In this document: piece by piece, positions 4,159 through 8,150 of the stretch | How positions within the stretch are numbered: position 1 is the first letter of the stretch | Layout: every line of letters starts with the position of its first letter | From: an uncultured Elusimicrobium sp. | GTDB lineage: Bacteria; Elusimicrobiota; Endomicrobiia; Endomicrobiales; Endomicrobiaceae | NCBI GenBank assembly: GCA_902761395.1 | Contig: CACWKJ010000041.1 | Span: 1 to 8,150 of the forward strand | Direction: 5' to 3' | DNA length: 8,150 bases | Program-made: the position numbers and the translations under genes | The notes under the pieces: generated by a model | The model's database searches: none | The model's input: the letters and a program-made list of their open reading frames with translations, nothing else | Told to the model about the DNA's origin: nothing

Positions 4159-6041
4159 TGTCTGTAGATTTAGATAAAATTTCCGCTAAAGTACAAAAAG
4201 CTTTTAAACAGATTTCCAAAAGAATAATAATCTGTGCAGGTACCGGTTGTGTGGCAAACGGTTCATTAAAAGTTTATGCCGAATTTTTAAGAGTGGCAAA
4301 AGAATTGAACGTTGAATTGTGTATAGAGTTAAACGACGAAAGTAAAGGTACACTTGTTTCAAAAAGCGGTTGTCAGGGTTTTTGTCAAATGGGACCTTTG
4401 GTTTCCGTTATAAAAGGTGAAGACGATATTCTTTACACAAAAGTTAAAGTTGAAGATGTAAAAGAAATTATTGAAAAAAGTATTATTAAAGATGAAGTTG
4501 TTGAAAGATTATGCTACAAGATTAATGATAAATTTTATAAAGGTCATGCCGAAATTCCTTTCTATGCAAAACAAAGAAGATATGTTCTTAAAAATTGCGG
4601 TTTCATAGGTGCGGAAGATATTGAAGAATATATAAGTAAAGGCGGATACGCTTCAGCCAAGAAAGCCTGTTTGGAAATGACACCCGAGCAAATTTGTAAA
4701 GAAATGTTGGATTCGGGACTCAGAGGCAGAGGCGGAGCAGGCTTCCCTACAGGAAGAAAATGGGATTTAACAAGAGTTCAACCCGGTCCTAAAAAATATG
4801 TTATATGTAACGGTGATGAAGGAGATCCGGGAGCATTTATGGACAGAAGTGTTCTTGAAGGAAATCCTCACAGTGTTATAGAAGGTATGATTATAGCCGC
4901 AAAAGCTATAGGTGCCGATGAAGGTTATGTTTATGTCAGAACAGAATATCATTTGGCTGTAGAAAGAATGAAAAACGCCATTAAAAAAGCTGAAGAAGTC
5001 GGAGTATTAGGCAAAAATCTTTTCGGTTCCGATTTCAGTTTTACACTTCATGTTATGGAAGGTGCGGGAGCATTTGTATGCGGTGAAGAAACAGCATTAA
5101 TCGCTTCTGTTGAAGGTAAAAGAGGTATGCCAAACCCGAAACCTCCTTTCCCGGCACAGCACGGTTTATACGGAAAACCTACAGTAATTAACAACGTTGA
5201 AACATTATCCACCGTTCCTTTGGTAATAAGAGACGGTGCGGATTTTTATAAAAAGATCGGTGTTCCTACATCTACCGGAACAAAAACATTTGCTATAACC
5301 GGTTACGTTAAAAACACAGGTCTTATAGAAGTTCCTTTCGGAACAACATTAAGAGAAATCTTGTTTGATATAGCAGGCGGAGTTACCGATGATAAAGGTA
5401 ATGTTTCCGAAGATGCATTTAAAGCTGTTCAAATCGGCGGACCTTCCGGTGCATGTTTAACAAGAGAACATCTTGATTTGCCATTGGATTTCGATTCATT
5501 AAGAAAAGCAGGTGCAATGGTAGGTTCGGGCGGACTTGTTGTTATGAACCAAACAACCTGTATGGTAAATACGGCAAAGTTCTTCATGCAATTTACACAA
5601 AGCGAATCCTGCGGTAAATGTGTTCTTTGCAGAGAAGGAACAAAACAAATGTTGATGATGCTTGAAGATATAACGGAAGGCAGAGCCGACGAAAAAACAA
5701 TTCCTTTACTTGAACAGTTGGCAAATGCAGTTAGAGTAGGTTCTTTATGTGCTTTAGGTAAAACAGCACCAAATCCGGTATTATCTACTTTGAAATATTT
5801 CAGAGACGAATATGATGCACACGTTAAAGAAAAGAGATGTCCTGCGGGAGTATGTTCCAGCTTAACACAAATCACAATCGATCAAACAAAATGTATCGGT
5901 TGTACGGCTTGTGCAAGAAAGTGTCCTGTAGGAGCTATTAAAGGTGCAGTAAAACAAAAACATTCTATAGACCAAAGCTTATGTGTAAAATGCGGTGCTT
6001 GTGTTGCAACATGTAAATTTGGTGCTGTGAAGAGAGGATAA
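4158..6041 (+). CDS. hydB: HydB, NADH/FMN flavoprotein subunit of bifurcating [FeFe] hydrogenase
   Basis: A 627-residue NuoF-like protein, matching T. maritima HydB in size and domain order. Residues 1-115 form a thioredoxin-like [2Fe-2S] domain (C26-x4-C31; C72-x3-C76). The FMN/NADH-binding region has GLRGRGGAGFPTG (187-199), CNGDEGDPGAFMDR (217-230) and GAGAFVCGEETAL (302-314). An SLBB domain follows (about 375-435), then the [4Fe-4S] ligands C485-x2-C488-x2-C491 and C531. The C-terminus is a two-cluster ferredoxin (C579, C582, C585, C589; C609, C612, C615, C619) with no counterpart in plain NuoF. The single FMN is the proposed site where electrons from NADH and ferredoxin are bifurcated or confurcated; the complex is soluble and cytoplasmic. 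C468, H555, C561 and C566 are further possible metal ligands. The start is set by AGGAGG (4145-4150) and the one-base overlap with hydC. HndC and formate dehydrogenase flavin subunits are relatives, but the setting fixes HydB. Confidence 0.94.
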   Translation: MSVDLDKISAKVQKAFKQISKRIIICAGTGCVANGSLKVYAEFLRVAKELNVELCIELNDESKGTLVSKSGCQGFCQMGPLVSVIKGEDDILYTKVKVEDVKEIIEKSIIKDEVVERLCYKINDKFYKGHAEIPFYAKQRRYVLKNCGFIGAEDIEEYISKGGYASAKKACLEMTPEQICKEMLDSGLRGRGGAGFPTGRKWDLTRVQPGPKKYVICNGDEGDPGAFMDRSVLEGNPHSVIEGMIIAAKAIGADEGYVYVRTEYHLAVERMKNAIKKAEEVGVLGKNLFGSDFSFTLHVMEGAGAFVCGEETALIASVEGKRGMPNPKPPFPAQHGLYGKPTVINNVETLSTVPLVIRDGADFYKKIGVPTSTGTKTFAITGYVKNTGLIEVPFGTTLREILFDIAGGVTDDKGNVSEDAFKAVQIGGPSGACLTREHLDLPLDFDSLRKAGAMVGSGGLVVMNQTTCMVNTAKFFMQFTQSESCGKCVLCREGTKQMLMMLEDITEGRADEKTIPLLEQLANAVRVGSLCALGKTAPNPVLSTLKYFRDEYDAHVKEKRCPAGVCSSLTQITIDQTKCIGCTACARKCPVGAIKGAVKQKHSIDQSLCVKCGACVATCKFGAVKRG

Positions 6042-6044
6042 TAT

Positions 6045-8039
6045 ATGGAAAAAACATTAACTATTAACGGTAAAAAAGTTTCTTTTGATAAAGAGAAAAA
6101 TCTTTTGGAAGTTATAAGAAAAGCAAATATAGAATTACCTACATTTTGTTATCATTCCGAACTTAGCACTTACGGTGCCTGCAGATTATGTTTGGTAAAT
6201 GTAGAAAAAAGAGGTTTAGTTCCTGCATGTTCAACTCCCGCAGAAGACGGTATGGTAGTTGTAACAAACAGTAACGAAATAAGAGAATTAAGAAAAATAA
6301 TCGTTGAATTGTTGCTTGCAAACCACGACAGAGAATGTACTTCCTGCCACAAGAGTGAACATTGCCAACTTCAGACACTTGCAAGAAGATTGGGAATACA
6401 ATCCGTAAGATACAAAAAAATAGTAAAAGATACGCCTAAAGATTTTTCGACACCGTCAATCGTAAGAGATCCAAACAAATGTGTTCTCTGCGGTGATTGT
6501 GTAAGATTCTGTGAAGAAATTCAAACAGTAGGTGCAATAGATTTTTCATTCAGAGGTTCACATGCAACGGTAAGTCCGAGTTTCGGAAAGAGTCTTGCAT
6601 CTTCGGAATGTATTTATTGCGGTCAATGCACAAGAGTATGTCCTACCGGTGCATTAACAATAAAATCCGATGTAACAAGGGTTTGGAATGCTTTAGGAAA
6701 TAAAGATAAAAAAGTTATAGTAGCAATTGCTCCTGCAGTAAGAGCTGCAATCGGTGAAGCTTTCGGTATAGCAAAAGAATCCGGAACGGAAGCCGCAGGC
6801 AAAATGGTAACCGCTTTAAAATCCATGGGATTCTTTAAAGTATTTGATGTTTCTTTCACGGCGGATTTAACAATCGTTGAAGAAGCAAACGAATTTGTTG
6901 AAAGATTCACAAAAGGTGAAAAGTTACCTCAATTTACATCATGCTGTCCTGCATGGATAAAGTTCACGGAACAATATTATCCTGATATGATAAAGAACCT
7001 TTCAAGTTGTATGTCTCCTCAAGGAATGTTCGGATCATTAGCAAAAGAAATGTTGCCTAAAATGTACGGAATAAAGAGAGAAGATTTGGTAGTGGTTTCG
7101 GTTATGCCTTGTACGGCAAAGAAGTTTGAAGCTACAAGACCGGAACTTTCAAAAGACGGAATTCCCGATACGGATATAGTTTTAACAACACAAGAACTTG
7201 CAAGAATGATAGAAGAATCGGGACTTTCTTTTGCAAACCTTGAACAGTCCGCATTCGATATGCCTTTAGGATTTAAGACCGGAGGCGGTGTTATATTCGG
7301 TAATTCCGGAGGTGTTGCGGAAGCTGTTTTGAGAAATGTATTATCCAAAGAAAATTCCAACGATACAGACGAATTTGCATTTATCAGAGGCGAAGAAGGT
7401 ATAAGAGAAGCCAACTTGAAAGTCGGTGATAAAGATTTAAGATTAGCTGTTGTTTACGGATTAGGTAATGCAAGAAAAGTTATAAAACAAATTAAGAATA
7501 AAGAAAAAGAATATGATTTAATCGAAGTTATGGCTTGTCCCGGAGGATGTATCGGCGGAGCAGGACAACCTGTATATGACAAACTCGAAGTAAGAAACAA
7601 GAGAACAAAATGTCTTTATGAAAACGACAGTGTTCTCGAACTTCATAAACCGCAGGACAACCCTTATGTTCAACAGGTTTATAAAGAAATTTTGGGCGCT
7701 GTAGGCGGTGAAAAAGCTCACGAAATATTGCATACTTTCCATACAAACAGAAGAAGAATAACAGAAAAACCTTTCTTAATTCAAGCTGCAACTGATGCAA
7801 ACTGTGTTAAAGTAAATGTTTGTTTCGGAACAGGTTGTATGTTGAGAGGTTCTCAAAAGATATTAAAATCCATACTTGATTTTGTTGAATCCAAAAAGAT
7901 TACGGATAAAGTTGAAGTTAAAGCTTCTTTCTGTTTTGAAAGATGTTCAAGAGGACCTGTAGTAAGTGTAGGTTCTACGGTAATAGAACAAGCTACACCT
8001 GAAAAAGTAACAAAAGAAATTGAAAAGAATTTGAAATAA
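6045..8039 (+). CDS. hydA: HydA, catalytic subunit of bifurcating [FeFe] hydrogenase
   Basis: A 664-residue iron hydrogenase, close to T. maritima HydA in size. In order: a plant-type [2Fe-2S] ferredoxin domain (C35, C46, C49, C62); a His-ligated [4Fe-4S] site (H94, C98, C101, C107); two [4Fe-4S] clusters (C146, C149, C152, C156; C189, C192, C195, C199); then the H-cluster domain with L1 TSCCPAW (298-304), L2 MPCTAKKFE (354-362) and L3 EVMACPGGCIGGAGQP (494-509). H-cluster ligands are C301, C356, C498 and C502, with C300 the likely proton-transfer cysteine, so every catalytic residue is present. A C-terminal thioredoxin-like [2Fe-2S] domain (about 585-664; C593-x4-C598, C630-x3-C634) matches the trimeric bifurcating type rather than simple ferredoxin hydrogenases. 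The reaction is reversible H2 formation from NADH plus reduced ferredoxin. It starts three bases after hydB, with AGAGAGGA (6031-6038) inside the hydB end. The maturases HydE, HydF and HydG must be encoded elsewhere. Confidence 0.96.
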   Translation: MEKTLTINGKKVSFDKEKNLLEVIRKANIELPTFCYHSELSTYGACRLCLVNVEKRGLVPACSTPAEDGMVVVTNSNEIRELRKIIVELLLANHDRECTSCHKSEHCQLQTLARRLGIQSVRYKKIVKDTPKDFSTPSIVRDPNKCVLCGDCVRFCEEIQTVGAIDFSFRGSHATVSPSFGKSLASSECIYCGQCTRVCPTGALTIKSDVTRVWNALGNKDKKVIVAIAPAVRAAIGEAFGIAKESGTEAAGKMVTALKSMGFFKVFDVSFTADLTIVEEANEFVERFTKGEKLPQFTSCCPAWIKFTEQYYPDMIKNLSSCMSPQGMFGSLAKEMLPKMYGIKREDLVVVSVMPCTAKKFEATRPELSKDGIPDTDIVLTTQELARMIEESGLSFANLEQSAFDMPLGFKTGGGVIFGNSGGVAEAVLRNVLSKENSNDTDEFAFIRGEEGIREANLKVGDKDLRLAVVYGLGNARKVIKQIKNKEKEYDLIEVMACPGGCIGGAGQPVYDKLEVRNKRTKCLYENDSVLELHKPQDNPYVQQVYKEILGAVGGEKAHEILHTFHTNRRRITEKPFLIQAATDANCVKVNVCFGTGCMLRGSQKILKSILDFVESKKITDKVEVKASFCFERCSRGPVVSVGSTVIEQATPEKVTKEIEKNLK

Positions 8040-8053
8040 TTCCTTTTAAATAA

Positions 8054-8092
8054 AAAAATAACCTGATACAGAAAATGTGTCAGGTTATTTTT
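8054..8092 (+). terminator. Rho-independent terminator of the rex-hydCBA operon
   Basis: A 17-bp stem with one T-G wobble (8054-8070 pairs with 8076-8092), loop GAAAA (8071-8075), core AACCTGA/TCAGGTT. The descending arm ends in a T-run continuing to 8092. It starts 14 bases after the hydA stop and marks the operon end. The A-rich ascending arm means it could also stop transcription on the other strand. Confidence 0.9.
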
Positions 8093-8103
8093 ATTTATGT
8101 ATT

Positions 8104-8118
8104 ATTTTGTATAATAAA
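8104..8118 (+). promoter_or_regulatory. TATAAT promoter motif adjoining the start of the last gene
   Basis: ATTTTGTATAATAAA again, identical over 15 bases to 1976-1990, with TATAAT at 8110-8115. The ATG at 8122 lies six bases after the hexamer, just where transcription would begin, which predicts a leaderless mRNA. No -35 resembling TTGACA is seen. The motif follows the hyd terminator directly, so it is well placed to open a new transcription unit. Confidence 0.6.
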
Positions 8119-8121
8119 AAA

Positions 8122-8150
8122 ATGTTAAACATTTTAACCGGATTACCAAA
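8122..8150 (+). CDS. Start of an unidentified gene (cut by window edge)
   Basis: The ATG at 8122 opens a frame reading MLNILTGLP with no stop to the window end. Too few residues are visible to identify the product. The call rests on its position directly after the operon terminator and 6 bases after a perfect TATAAT. No Shine-Dalgarno precedes it, as with the M48 protease gene. Confidence 0.5.

Noticed and set aside
5429..5875. Minus-strand 148-codon open frame inside hydB
   Set aside because: It is antisense to the SLBB and Fe-S coding region of hydB; its composition follows the complementary codons of conserved cysteine and glycine motifs.
7019..7414. Minus-strand 131-codon open frame inside hydA
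   Set aside because: It is antisense to the H-cluster domain; low-complexity serine- and proline-rich translation typical of a shadow frame.
1..8150. Mobile element, CRISPR, RNA gene, defence locus or new multi-gene system
   Set aside because: No transposase, integrase, terminal repeats, spaced direct repeats, tRNA/rRNA fold or unfamiliar gene cluster is visible; all complete genes belong to recognisable families.

Overview
The window is AT-rich bacterial DNA with short intergenic gaps and strong use of AGA and TTA codons. It looks like a chromosomal segment of a strictly anaerobic, fermentative bacterium. An intact electron-bifurcating [FeFe]-hydrogenase operon (hydC-hydB-hydA) led by rex, a stand-alone PulG/PilE-like prepilin gene, lipoprotein-type signal peptides and HrcA/CIRCE heat-shock control would fit a gut member of the Elusimicrobiota (Elusimicrobium/Endomicrobium type). 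That assignment is an inference from gene content and base composition; other AT-rich anaerobic lineages are not excluded.

Layout. (1) 1-321, minus strand: the first 107 codons of clpB, running off the left edge. Its promoter is consensus-like (TTGACA, 17 bp, TATATT) and is followed by a perfect CIRCE operator (353-379). (2) 430-1383, plus: a secreted or lipid-anchored GH26-like glycoside hydrolase, transcribed divergently from clpB. (3) 1451-1954, plus: a single type IV prepilin-like protein. (4) 1997-2761, plus: a lipoprotein M48 zinc metalloprotease with no Shine-Dalgarno but a perfect TATAAT just upstream, ended by a hairpin terminator (2782-2820). (5) 2762-2987: a regulatory intergenic region with the terminator, a sigma70-type promoter, a 14-bp perfect palindrome over its -10, and permuted AT-rich repeats. 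(6) 2988-8039, plus: rex, hydC, hydB and hydA, closely packed and closed by a strong terminator (8054-8092). (7) 8122-8150: the first codons of an unidentified gene with the same TATAAT-next-to-ATG arrangement as the protease gene.

How the genes fit together. HydC, HydB and HydA match the subunit sizes and cofactor motifs of trimeric bifurcating hydrogenases of the Thermotoga maritima type, which oxidise NADH and reduced ferredoxin together to make H2 (or run in reverse). Rex senses the NADH/NAD+ ratio, so its place at the head of the operon suggests redox control of hydrogen metabolism. The upstream genes (ClpB, M48 protease, glycosidase, prepilin) concern protein quality control and the cell envelope and have no evident metabolic link to the hydrogenase.

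I found no mobile element, CRISPR array, RNA gene, defence locus or clearly novel system. The points most worth following are regulatory: the 15-nt identical block ahead of two start codons that lack a Shine-Dalgarno, and the non-canonical candidate operators around a Rex with a divergent DNA-binding region.
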